Assembly (NCBI GenBank): GCA_009741485.1
Contig: CM019216.1
Span: forward strand, 52,153,943-52,217,942
Reading direction: 5' to 3'
From: Malurus cyaneus samueli
Taxonomy: Eukaryota; Chordata; Aves; Passeriformes; Maluridae
Length of the DNA stretch: 64,000 nt
Below are positions 53,045 to 64,000 of this stretch, piece by piece. Below the pieces are notes generated by a model. That model saw nothing but the letters and a program-made list of their open reading frames with translations, ran no database searches and was not told the origin of the DNA. The position numbers were made by a program, and so were the translations under genes. Position 1 is the stretch's first letter. Every line of letters starts with the position of its first letter.

Positions 53045-56000
53045 GCGGGAGCGTTATAAAGTTCAGCACGGGCCGCCCCGCACACTCTGCCCCGTTGCAA
53101 CATCACCCTCAAAATTACTGTAATCAGCGCGCACACAAACACACACGCACGGGCGGAGCGGGGCGGGGGGGCCGCTCCGGCCCTCCCTGACCTGCCGGCC
53201 GCGGCCAGCCCTGCCCCGCGGAAGCTCGCACTGCCCACGCTCCCCCGGCCAGGCGCGGTGCGAGCGGCCGCGCACCCACGGCGCGGCTCCTGCCCCCTCC
53301 CTCCGGGACGGGCAGGGGCGGGCGGGGGCTGCCGCTGCTGCCGTGGGGGGCGCGGGGCTGCGGCTGCCGGCCGGGCTTCCCCGCCGGCCGGATAGCGCCG
53401 GGGCGGGACCGGCGCCCCGCTCCGACCTGGCACCCTGCGCCTTCCGCCGGCAGCGCCCCGGCGGCGCCCCCCGCCGCCCCCCCGCCGCCCGGCGCCGCGC
53501 ACCCCCGCCGCGCCCCCCGCGGGAAGCGCTGAGCCTCCGTCCGGCACCCACCTGCCGGCTCCCGCGGCCGGCAGAGCCCTCGCCCCCTCCCCGTGCTCGA
53601 GGTGCCTCGTAGCAGTGACGTTCTTAACGTGGAAGGGAGGAATTCCATCCAGGAGACGAATTATTATTATATTAATTATAATTCATGAAGCGTTTTATGG
53701 TGATGAACTGGGTTCTCCAAAGCCCAGGGTGTCCTAAGGTTGCATTTTAAAACTTTTTCCTACAGTGACAGCGGCAAACTCGTTAACAATTGAAAGGTAT
53801 GAGAGAACACAAGCAAGGAACAAGCAACCAAAGATCTCCTTTCTCAAGAGACAAGTCATATTGGGATGCATAAGACCTTGTGAATACCGCAATAAATTGC
53901 ATGAAGAATTTGGGTAGACAATGGGCTAGGACTGTACAGCTAAACAGTGAATACAGAAAAAGAATCAAGGAATTACAGTGATGTTCCACACTGATGTTAC
54001 TCTTCTACCACTGCTTGAAATTTGACAAACTGTCCTGAAACTCTAAATTAACAGTTTCTCAAAGCAAAATGAATACTAATAAAGGCAATGGATGCTGAAA
54101 ATGAAAAGAAATGGGAGACTCCACAGATGGGATACTAAAAGTTTATAGAACTTTTTGTCCCAGGATGTGTGCACTCCAAAAGAATGGGTGAGTTCAAGTA
54201 TAGATGGACAAATCAATAGGAAAAAACACACAAGATTTGACTACACAGGGAGCATGTCTGACCTGGAATGTCCCTGTACCACAAATTCCTGTAAGCCAGG
54301 GATGGGCTAGAGCATATCACTGAATAGTTGCCTGTTCTTTCCTTCTCCTGTAGTAATGCAGTGCTATACTGATAACTGACCAGTTAACCCAGTAACCCAG
54401 ACTGACCTGCACGGACCTTGAGTCTGTTCTGACATTCTGGAATTCTGGAAGTCTTATATCACAGTTCTGAGTGGCATGATACTGCTTTATTAGTACCAGA
54501 GTTTAACCAACTCAGAGACTCCAGGAACTCCTGATCACTGGCAAGAAGGAAGAGAACTGACTTGATTTGCGACCTAATGTGAAGCAGTTGACTCTGCCAA
54601 GTACCTGTATTCCATGTAAAAGTAGCATGGTGAAGAGATGCTCATCAAGCTCTTCACCATGACAGTATCCAAAACAGGGCCCTGCATCCAGGCTGTGAGA
54701 GATGCAGAAAGGCACAAGCTCTGCTGGAACCGTGGGTGACTTAGGCAGAGGGCAGAGCAGGCACAACATGCTGGCTTTCTGCTATGGGTCACCCCTGGTT
54801 CCCACTGACACAGAGATTGGGACATACCTGGAGTAAAGCCAAGAGGGGTGTGAATCGATTTATCTTAAAGAATGAACAGCAGCTCATCACTAGCTGGGCC
54901 TGTATTGCTCAGTGCAGTTCAGAGCATGTTCAGCAGTAGCTGAGCTGTGTAAATTTGTCTCCCTAGAAAAGCCTCACTGTTTGGAGGGCTCTTCATCTGT
55001 GGTGGGCATGCAGGTGTTAGTCCTGCCTGACAGTGCCTACTGGGCACACAGAAACTTCTCCCTCTTGCCCTTCAGGAAGATCAGAGGCTTCAGCACCCCA
55101 CATGGTAACAGGAGTATGTGAGCTCTCTTATGATTCTGTCCTGGTCCCCATTTTCTAATGCAGAATTCAGTGCCTCAATCCTTCAGGAATTCCATTCTCT
55201 GATAGCTTCTGAACTTCAGTTTGGCAATGAATTCAATGCTGAATAAATGAATTCCTGCTTACTTATCTTGCTGAATCAAGACCTTAGGATGCAGCAGGTT
55301 CCTAGAATTACTTGGCTGACTCTGGAAGGAAACGTCTTCAAATTCTGCAAATATTTTCAGCAGTATTTGGCTTTGGATTAATTAAACCAAGATGAAATTC
55401 AGGTTTTGGACTGCAGGAATGATACAGCCCCCAACTACAGAAGACAATGACACTCCTTAACAGGATCTGTCTACTAAAGCAAAATCTCAGAAGCTTTTAT
55501 TTTCCTCCTGTAAATCCTGAACAAACAAGTCTATGACCTTGTAATTGAAGTTTCATGTGCAACAGCCAAAACTTTCAGTCAAGACCTTCAGGCTGCCCCC
55601 ACAAATGATGTCTGCAAGTAGCAGCAGATAAGGAACTGAGTTACAGCTTTAATAACAACTCCAACAGAGATTTTAAATCAGGAGCTTTTGAATGCTGTCA
55701 ACAAGTCTGCTAGACATTGTGTTGACAAGATGTTTATTGACTGAAGCCTCTATTGATCTGGAAGCATCTAATTGATTTCAATGTCATATTTTGTCAAATA
55801 CAAATTTGGAATCTTTTATTTCCCTTTTCTGATGCTTTACAGAAGCATTGGTTTACTGCATTGTCAATAAGAGGCTTTAGTGCCAAGGGATTACACTTAC
55901 AGGATCACAGAGTGATGCAGGGCTGTGCTGAGAAAAAAGTAATTCCCATCCTTGTAGAAAGCAGTGGAAAATTACAGCATTCTTTAGATGAACTGACCTC

Positions 56001-57969
56001 TAGTTAAAATAGCTGATAAACGATGCCCTGACCTCTGTTTTATTTCCAGCACATGGATTTGAGTCTAACGCAGTTGTTGTCATTGTGACTTTATGAGTAA
56101 ATGTTGCAGGTATTTCAGCCCCTAGCAGTCAGGGAGGGATGACTGCAGAAAAACCATATTTGTATGCCTTCCTGTGAGTGTGCCTTCCTGGGAGAGTGCC
56201 ATCCCAAGGTTCGTAAAAGTCCTTGCAATATTGTGTAGCCTGTTTAGCTTAGAGTTCTCATAAAACTGCACTGGATGACAGATACTTAAATTTATTGTTG
56301 ATGTTATGAACTTTAATATGCTGTGACTGCACAGAATCCAGTCTTATCAGAGCTGAATAGTGCTAATATGACAAAGGAGGTGAAAAACATATGATGGAAA
56401 AGTGATAAAAAAGTGAGTCATGAGAAAAATGAAGATTCTTAGTGATGCTGTGAGTTTGGTCTGCTGGTTTCCTTTGGTCGCAAGGCAGCCTTATGTGAGG
56501 AGATCCAGAATGAATAGTGTTAAATATGTACTGTCAGCTGACCCTTGCACTCAGATTTTTCTTCCAAAATTTCAGTTTTTAAAGGATAATAGCAGAAGGG
56601 CATTTAGGCATTTTCTGTCAAGGACATAATCTGAACATGTTTACTTACATCTCTTGCATGAAATATATGTGCCAAAATACAAACCTTATAGCTGAACTAA
56701 TCTAGCTATGGGGTCATCTCTTTCTCCCTTATCTCTTCATCTAGTGTTCCACTAGGTGTTGGCTACCACGTTATCTCAATATCTTTTATGCGTATACAAA
56801 ACCCCCATCATCGTGATTGTCATCGTCATCAGTTCATTATCTTAAAAGAAAGATCTCTTTAAGCCTGTAAGTCCTCCAGCAACCTTGGAGATAAGGCACT
56901 AAATGATGTAAATAGTGTGAGAATTTGTCAAAGAGAGGAATTTTTGCTAGAGAGAAGTTCAGCTGGGTCCTAACTCAAACCAGCAACTTAGATTCTTGGC
57001 ATGTGAAAACAGAGGCCTGGGTGTCAATGTGTTTTCTCTTAATAACACCACCATGGCTCTTGCCATTAGACTGACTGCTTCAATATTCCTTGTTATTTAT
57101 GGGAGGTTTTCTTTCAGGAAGTGTTAAAAGGCTTCCTGGGCAGAAGGATGTAAAACATGCATGCCAAACAGGGCTTCATCTGTAGTGATTTATGTTTAGT
57201 GATATATAATTTTAGGAGATATTTCAGGACCCTTCCTTTCAGGACCCAGATAAAAGTGGGGTTATTACAGTATTTCTGAGTGCATATTAATTAGTCTAAG
57301 TTAGAGGGCAAGGGAAGAAGTGTAGTTTTGCCCCAGGTAACTGGTCCAAAATGGAGTAAAAATATTTACATATTCATTCATAATATATTTACCCTCCTTA
57401 AGTTTTGGTACTAAAGTTAGCTACCTAGCCACCAAAGGTACCCTCCTTGGTCAGAAGAGACAAATAAGCATCCTGAAGGCAACTCAGTGCATCTGGGGAC
57501 TGAAGTAAGCGGTGTCTACTGTTTAGTTGAAGGAGTTTGGTCCTGAAACCCACAGATAAGTAGAGGCTGATTTGAAATACAGGTGATTTTTACTTTTCTT
57601 ATTTTTGAATCTTGGATGTGGAATCACTTTAGAGGATCAGATTGCCAACATACCCCGAGAGAGCTGGTCATTTTATTCCTGATCTATATATATTTGCATA
57701 AAAAGAAAAAAATTGTGTGGCAAGTTTAAACACCATTTATGTTAGGCAGAGATTCCTGATCTTAGTCCAGTTCAGTCACAGACCTGGAAGAATAATTGTA
57801 ACATTGTTATAACTCTCCATAGTGCACCTCAAGATTGAATTATACATGTTGGCTTCCAGCTAGCAGCCCTGCGTGGTTGTGTGTTGCAGTGGATACACAA
57901 GACATACCAGTTCTCTTGAAATTAATTGACATTATCTTGCCTGATATCATCTCAGAGGGATGTGAAAGT

Positions 57970-58095
57970 ATTAGTTCTATTTTACAAATGTGAGAATTAA
58001 ACCACAGGGTAGACAATGTGTCTCATCTGAGGGAGGCCTGTGGCAGAACCAAAAATTAAGTGCAGAGCTAACTTTCTCCCATTCCAATATCTGGA
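57970..58095 (+). mobile_element. MIR-like SINE relic
   Basis: 'ctattttacaaatgtgagaa', then 'ggcctgtggcagaacc' and 'gtgcagagct' appear in the order of the MIR/amniote core-SINE tail. Old and diverged; ends approximate. Confidence 0.55.
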
Positions 58096-58659
58096 TTAAG
58101 ATTACTGTATAGTAATATGTATTCCATATCTGCCAGCCTCATTTGTGTAATTACATGCATCGTAAACAGACAGTTTTGGGTGGCAAGAACCAGAGCAGGC
58201 ACTGCAGGCATTTGTTATACCTTGGAGGAATGCTACCAAGGTATCTCATGCTACTACAGCCCTGGTTCTCTTCCAAGCAGGAGCCTCCCGTCACAGTGAA
58301 AAATGAGGGACTTGGAACACTGACAACCAAAATGCTGTTATTCCAGAAAGGACCCGAATCTAAATTTATGGGGAAAGAAGGAAGTTTAACCATATTCACA
58401 TTGAACTGGCAACTGGTAGCATCACCTGCCACCATCCAACACATTGGAAATGCCAGGAAAGCGCTTTTCCCACAGCACACGATCACCACAAAGAATATTA
58501 CTGTAAGACAAAGGCGACCCACAGCTGTTTCACTGCTGACACAGAAAGAAAAAGCCACAAACATTCCCAACATTAATTTCTCTTTTTCTCTTCCAGATGC
58601 CATTTTCATACCTGTCATTCACTTCACCGTGAATCTCTTTGTAGTGTTCCAATTAGGCT

Positions 58660-58660
<1 letters not shown>

Positions 58661-58705
<45 letters not shown>
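58661..58705. repeat. Poly(T) run, 45 bp
   Basis: 45 uninterrupted T. About 55 bp to the right, the minus strand has AATAAA, so a minus-strand retrocopy is conceivable, but no parent gene is recognisable. Confidence 0.9.
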
Positions 58706-58709
<4 letters not shown>

Positions 58710-60189
58710 CCTTAAGCCCTAAAGTGGATTGGAAACCTTTGATAGGGGTTTTATTCACTTTGCTAGAAGCTGCCTTTACCTTATTTTGGAATGCTTTGTG
58801 GGATTCCAAAAAGAAAAGCTCAAGTGTTTAGTCCATAGGTTTATGAGATTTCAAGACTAAAGGAAGATGCTGGAATATATAACCTGGCTGTCTGTGTAAT
58901 AAGTCTTGCATTTGCTGCTACGTATATCAGGTCCAACAACTTTACCTCTGAGGTTTCTTGTCTCTTCCTCTTAACTCATATTTGGCTATCTCCAAATTTT
59001 TATCCAATTCAAGGATAAGAATCAGGAGGATAGACAAGCGCAGACACCCACCCATGCACAGTCATGCACAGTCATGCCATGGACCACAGGTTGTGGGTAT
59101 ATGGGCTGTGAGTATATGACCTCTCCAGCCTTCTGCAAGGGCTTCCTCTCCCCTGTGCGTCTGCATCTGCTCCTCAGCACCCACACGGTGGGTGTTCCCA
59201 ACCCTTGGACCAGCTGGCAGATCTCCATGTGGGAGCTCCCACTGACTGGCATTAGTCAGGCAGGTGATGAGCAGCTGGGCACAGCCTCTTCAGCTGGCAC
59301 AGCTGAGGCTGGAGGCAGACGTATCCCAGCCCACTTGGTGTGCAAGGCATAGTGCCATTGATCTCACACACATTCACTGCATTGTTATTTCAAACTTGTG
59401 AAAATAAAATAGAATTCAGATTTGCAAGTGTGCCATGCTCCCGGTAGTTGTGATACTTGTATAATGCTCTCATCAGAACCTTACAATATGATATTTTTTT
59501 CAGAAAATGCTTGCATGCAGGAGTGGGGAAGAGCAGGTCTAGCTTATTGGATTGTTGGTGAGTGCAGCTGGCTGGTACATAATTCTCAGTGTGACACTAA
59601 ACTCTGTTCCCTCACTGAGATGACCGCAACACCTCTCTGCCTGACTGAATATGATGCCTTGATCTTTCACAAAAGACAGGCTTAATAACGCCATAGATTT
59701 TTTCTTTTTTTTTTTTTTTTTAGTTTTGTCTTTTTAATAAAAGGAAGAACATGAGAATCATCTCTATGTATTTGTAATAGGGCATCAGAAAAATGAAGTC
59801 CTGGAACTCTGACTTCTTGTGAACGCGACTTAGCTTGCTGCAATACAGGAAACATTACTAAGCAGCTTGTATTTTGTTGACATTGGAGTTCTTTAGAAAT
59901 ATAGATGAAGTGCCAGGTGAAGGAATTAAAGCATAAAGAGATTAAGAAAAGTACTGTCCAACGTGATAGAGGGTTGAAAGCAAGGCTTTTGGTCTTTGGT
60001 GTGCTACCACTCATATAAACAGATGAACCACTGAGGGCAAATTTAAAGCTCAAATTCAAAAAGACTAAGCATAATTTAGCTGCCAATGACAGCATTTACT
60101 CATTTGCAAAACAGAGCACTATATACTTTTCTACAGTTACAGGCAACTCCATTACTCATGCTATTATTCGTTATTTTCACTCAGCAATG

Positions 60190-60330
60190 ATTTTCACTTA
60201 TGTATGTTTTTATCCAGAGGTCTTTAGACCTTCACACAGGCAAATAGTAACAGTGACATTTTAAAGAATGAGGAGATGGGGAAGTTGGATGACTTGGGTC
60301 ACTGTCATATGATGTGCTTGAAATAGAATA
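60190..60330 (+). mobile_element. Possible MIR-like relic
   Basis: 'cattttaaagaatgaggaga' followed by 'gatgacttgggtcactgtca' resembles the MIR segment around 'gaggaaactgagg...aagtgacttgcccaaggtcac'. Weak match. Confidence 0.35.
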
Positions 60331-60348
60331 AACCATTTGTAAGGCTTG

Positions 60349-60420
60349 TGACTTTCAATCCCATTGACATATAGCCCACCCATATGACTTTCAACTCATT
60401 GGACATATAGCCCACTTCCT
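60349..60420. repeat. 36-bp tandem duplication
   Basis: Two adjacent 36-bp copies, each starting TGACTTTCAA and sharing GACATATAGCCCAC, with a few substitutions. Upstream of SGK1, no known function. Confidence 0.88.
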
Positions 60421-63400
60421 ACAAAGCCAAGCTTGACAAGCAGTTTTACTCCTTTGGTGACTGACCCAGACTGACTGACTCAAAACAGTGGTTGAAATCA
60501 CAACCACTTGATCAGTGGGATCAAAAACAAGTGCTCTCTTCTCCAAAGTCCTATGTGGTTTGAAAGCAGCCCTCTGGTTTTGACCTGTTCCACAGTTTTG
60601 AGTTCCTTAGTGTTTAGAGGCAGACAAGAAGCACAGAAAGGAAAGAAATTTCTCAGAAAGGAAGAAAAAGGGTTTGTGCCAGTGTTTGAGATATGAACAT
60701 ATGAAATATGCATTGATCGGCATATGTCATATTCAGCTGAGTATTAACTCTATATCTGCCTAATCCTATTTTGATTTCACTCCGTCTGTTTCGAAATGGA
60801 TAGTACATGGTAGTAAAGCATGTTCAGCTTTGTACAGAGATAGCATTGTGAAGTATTTTTTACAGACCACATTTTTGTTGTATTTAGTGTTATGTGTAGG
60901 TATATATGTATTTATAGCTATGATTGTGGTTTTATTTCTTACATATTTATACAATCTTTTTTAACTCTTCTATGTTGAGCAGCATACACAGAATTTACAA
61001 CTCTTTCATCTAATCTCACCGATGAAAGGCCTGTAAGCACTCAAACCCCAGAGCATTCAGCTTGATTATTGCAAGTATATTTGTCTTTAGGCGCTGCATC
61101 CACAACTAGTGAAGTTCCAAGTCACTTTGGCTGTGTGAGTTGAATAATAGAATAATATAAAATTACTTCTATTCATGAATTTGCCTTCACTGAAACACAC
61201 TTATATGTACAGTAGTGACTAATGAACTAGTGAACATATTTGTTCAAAACAGCTTAATATGAAATAGTGTTTTGTTCTTGGAGTGGGGGGATGGCTACTG
61301 TGAGGTTATAATCTGTGAGAACCAGCATTATTTAATTAATATAATGAGTGTTTTTTCTTCATACACATTTTTATTCTCAGATGTGGTGTTTTTAAATATT
61401 GAAAATTATTATGAGACTTATACATCAGGTCCCACTTCGTTATATAAGCCTTTTTGTGGCTGCCAAGAAAGGACATAAATGTCTCTGAGCATTTCTCAGT
61501 ATCTCGTGCTTTAACAGTGTCTCTCGAGTTCTGTTAATTCAGGGATTACTCAGTTTTTTGGAAAACCAACAATGGACCACCTTGAGCAGCTATAAGATTC
61601 AAATTCACAAAAAAACTCTATAATGAAGCTAAGCTTTGAGCGTTCATTCACGTGCTTTTATCAAGAATATTTAGAGAATATTATTTATTTTATTTCCATG
61701 TTCCTTTTGCTTTAGATAATTAATTGCTGATTACTTAGAAAAAAATGCTCCTATTTTTCAGGTCGCCATCTGATGTTCAATGGACTGCCAGTACTGTTAC
61801 AAACTTCGAAACACCGTCATATTCACAGAAAATCTTAAAATAGATTTCAAAATTGCATTTTACTCTGAACTGGCTCCATGGGAGGGCAAACAGGCTTCCA
61901 AGCTATATGCCATCATCCATGAGCATGGCTCAGCATCCTGACACTTCTGTGGGGCTGGCTTACAAGAAATGTGGAACCGCTGAGGTGCTGAATTCTTTTC
62001 ACAACACGAAATGTTTAGACTGCTAAGAAAAGAAAAAAAAAAAAAAAAGGGAACTGCTGTTGGGAGTGTGTGGGGAACTTCATATAGAAAGAGGAAGTAT
62101 CATGTGACTGATCAGGAAATGGGTACAAAGCATGTGTTCTGGTAGTATTTTCACTTGTTTTGGGGGCATTTCCATAGAGAACTGGAATGTGGCCCTTCAT
62201 TTAGGTATTACTTCACTCCGGAGTGAAAGGCAGGCACTAATTTGGAGCAAAACACACCAGCTGTCAGCCTTCGCACATAGCAACACGGCACAACAGCTGA
62301 AGGCAGGTCGCACAAACACAACATCCCACGGAAACAGCAGTGCTGTAGAGCCATTCTGGGCTGCAAGAATCACAAACAATGCTCTGACTTCTATAAAAAG
62401 AGAAAGCTATTTTCCAGGCTCTGTTTTCTGAGAGGAATTTGTTCTCTTTTACCTCCAAAAACTCCAGGATACAGCTGTGCTATAAAAACTGCAGGGAAAT
62501 ATACACGGCAGCAAGGTGTGAGCATGATGAAAGCCCTTTCTGATCCTGCCTGCCAAGGCACCTCTTTACCATGTACAGATTTGACAGGATAGAAATTTAT
62601 CCATCACCTTCCCATAAACATTGTCTGGTCTGGAGTACACTGCCAACTCTTGTGATGTCAGGGCTGTTCACCCCTTTGGTTTTGTTACGTGATTTTTTTC
62701 CCCCAGAACCAAGGAAGAAGTCCAAAAATGTGACAGTTCTTCTTGTGTAAAGTGAAGTTCTGCTTATTCATTTTCTCTCAAGCAAGCTGCTGTTAGTCAG
62801 ATGTTTGCAGAGTTGTGGGGAGGGTAGTGTACTGCCCTCAATGCAATGAAGTAATATTTTGAGGAAGTCCTTGTATGGACAATTTGTTCATTGTTTTGGA
62901 AGACTTCGAATAGCATTTCCAGGAGGACCAATTTAAATTCCAGATTTGATTCCCCTTATTCAGTCATTCCTCAGTCAGCTGGGAAACAGAGGCAAGTTTG
63001 GGTATGCTAGTGGAAGTGAGCAGCACAGAAAACTCAGACAAAATCCCTAACAGGATATTTTGGACCTTCCACTCCAAAACAGAAACATAATTCTTCTGCA
63101 GAGTTATAAAGGGACTGAAATAAATGAAAGATATATTTCAAGGTTGTCATAAGGCTCCTGAGCAACGTGTTCAATGATGTAGAGCAGGACAATTATTTGG
63201 AAGACTCTTTTTACCATTGGCTTTCCCCTCTCTGGAGAATGAGACTTCTTAGCTTAAATGATTTCAAACTTGACCCATCCCCATTTGCTAAGCAGATCAC
63301 ATTAGTCTACATTTGTCCTGGATCACAGTGTAACAAAAGTGTCAGGCTTTAATTTCCTGCACTGCTCCCTTGGTCTTTGTCATGCCTCCTTTATCAGCTT

Positions 63401-64000
63401 CGCTTTTTTTCCTTTGTCTTCTTTCTAATCTTTCCACTGCTCCTTAGAGTGATCTTTGAGGAGCCTTAACCTGCTTCTTTATTTCACCTTCTTGTCTCTG
63501 TCAGGCCTTTCTTTCTTCCTGGCTGCTTCAAATTGAAGCCAGCACTCAGAAAGCAGCATCATCAGCTACACTCACCTTCAGTGGAACATCAGGAGTTCAA
63601 AGTCATATTCAAAATTATTTCAAGTAAAAGAGATAATTTCTCAAGTTTTTATTTCATAAGGTAAAAAATGGGAAGTGAAAAATTAGACAGTTTTGGCCAC
63701 TCACTTCAAGAAGGATGCAAAGGAACTTTCAAAACTTGACATTTGTGCGAGTGCTGGAAGATGTGCAAGCAGAGCACGATGCTGAGAACCTGGGAAGCAC
63801 GCCCAGCAGAGCAGAACCTGTACTTTCTGTGGTTAAAACTGTGCTGGAATTCTGATATATCTGTTATGTACCAACAGACGTAGGAGGAAAAAGTTTGCAT
63901 GCATGGAGAAGTATGTCTGCCCCCAAGTCAGGCTGCTCTCGAGCTTAAAGGATAATTGTAGAGCCAGGGCATGGTAGGTCACCCTGTAGCAGAATGTGTG

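Larger units (their letters stand above)
50500..53640. promoter_or_regulatory. SGK1: CpG-rich island over the SGK1 5' region
   Basis: CpG-dense blocks at about 50500-50720, 51340-51800 and 52400-53600. The last is the densest and very C/G-rich, with repeated CCGCC runs around 53450-53525 that could form G-quadruplexes. AT-rich pieces separate the blocks. Mammalian SGK1 also has several promoters in its 5' region. Open frames here are long on both strands because of composition, so they are not called as genes. Confidence 0.75.
53641..64000. other. SGK1: Upstream flank of SGK1, no gene seen
   Basis: About 10 kb of AT-rich sequence with no exon I recognise. Mammalian SGK1 has a long isoform whose first exon lies far upstream, so this could be an intron of such a transcript, but its signature peptide was not found. 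It contains MIR-like relics, a 45-T run, a 36-bp duplication and short A/T runs (59705-59721, 62032-62048). Confidence 0.6.

Noticed and set aside
52362..53612. Several long open frames in the CpG island, some on the plus strand
   Set aside because: High GC removes stop codons; no frame shows a known protein. Only the minus-strand frame with matching splice phase (52807-53044) was kept, as a candidate.
58143..58715. 190-codon plus-strand frame overlapping a 155-codon minus-strand frame
   Set aside because: No recognisable domain; the plus frame runs into the poly(T) tract. Both frames open at once suggests chance.

Overview
The window is vertebrate nuclear DNA, almost certainly from a bird and most likely a passerine. 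Intron-split genes with GT-AG junctions read clearly as SLC2A12 (GLUT12) and SGK1. The interspersed repeats are CR1 LINE tails, avian-type LTRs and two short elements that combine a tRNA-Ile-like head with a CR1-like tail, which is the make-up of the passerine SINE TguSINE1. Species cannot be fixed from the sequence alone.

Layout. Both genes are on the minus strand. Bases 1-10033 are intron 2 of SLC2A12; its later exons lie off the left edge. Exon 2 (10034-11350) carries most of the transporter. Intron 1 (11351-19762) holds an antisense 871-bp solo LTR with a perfect 5-bp target duplication. Exon 1 (19763-19877) gives the N-terminus. About 25 kb between SLC2A12 and SGK1 has no gene I can support. 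It holds a 47-bp tandem repeat, an LTR fragment, a SINE, an old degraded CR1, a younger CR1 tail, long homopolymers and a GC-rich patch beside a T/G tract. SGK1 follows, complete: a 3'UTR of about 1.2 kb (44760-45926) and twelve coding exons (45927-50438) that encode 432 residues with all key kinase, T-loop and hydrophobic-motif residues. Upstream is a CpG-rich domain of about 3 kb with a strong glucocorticoid-response-element match and a candidate alternative first exon. From 53.6 to 64 kb there is gene-free flank with MIR-like SINE relics.

Biology. The two genes are adjacent and in the same orientation, as in human 6q23.2. SGK1 is a PI3K/PDK1/mTORC2-dependent AGC kinase, induced by steroids and stress, that controls ion channels and nutrient transporters. 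GLUT12 is a facilitative hexose transporter. Shared control is possible but not shown by the sequence.

I found no sign of a wholly new biological system. The best leads are the GRE palindrome, the alternative SGK1 start exon, the open in-frame SGK1 leader and the cleanly bounded LTR.
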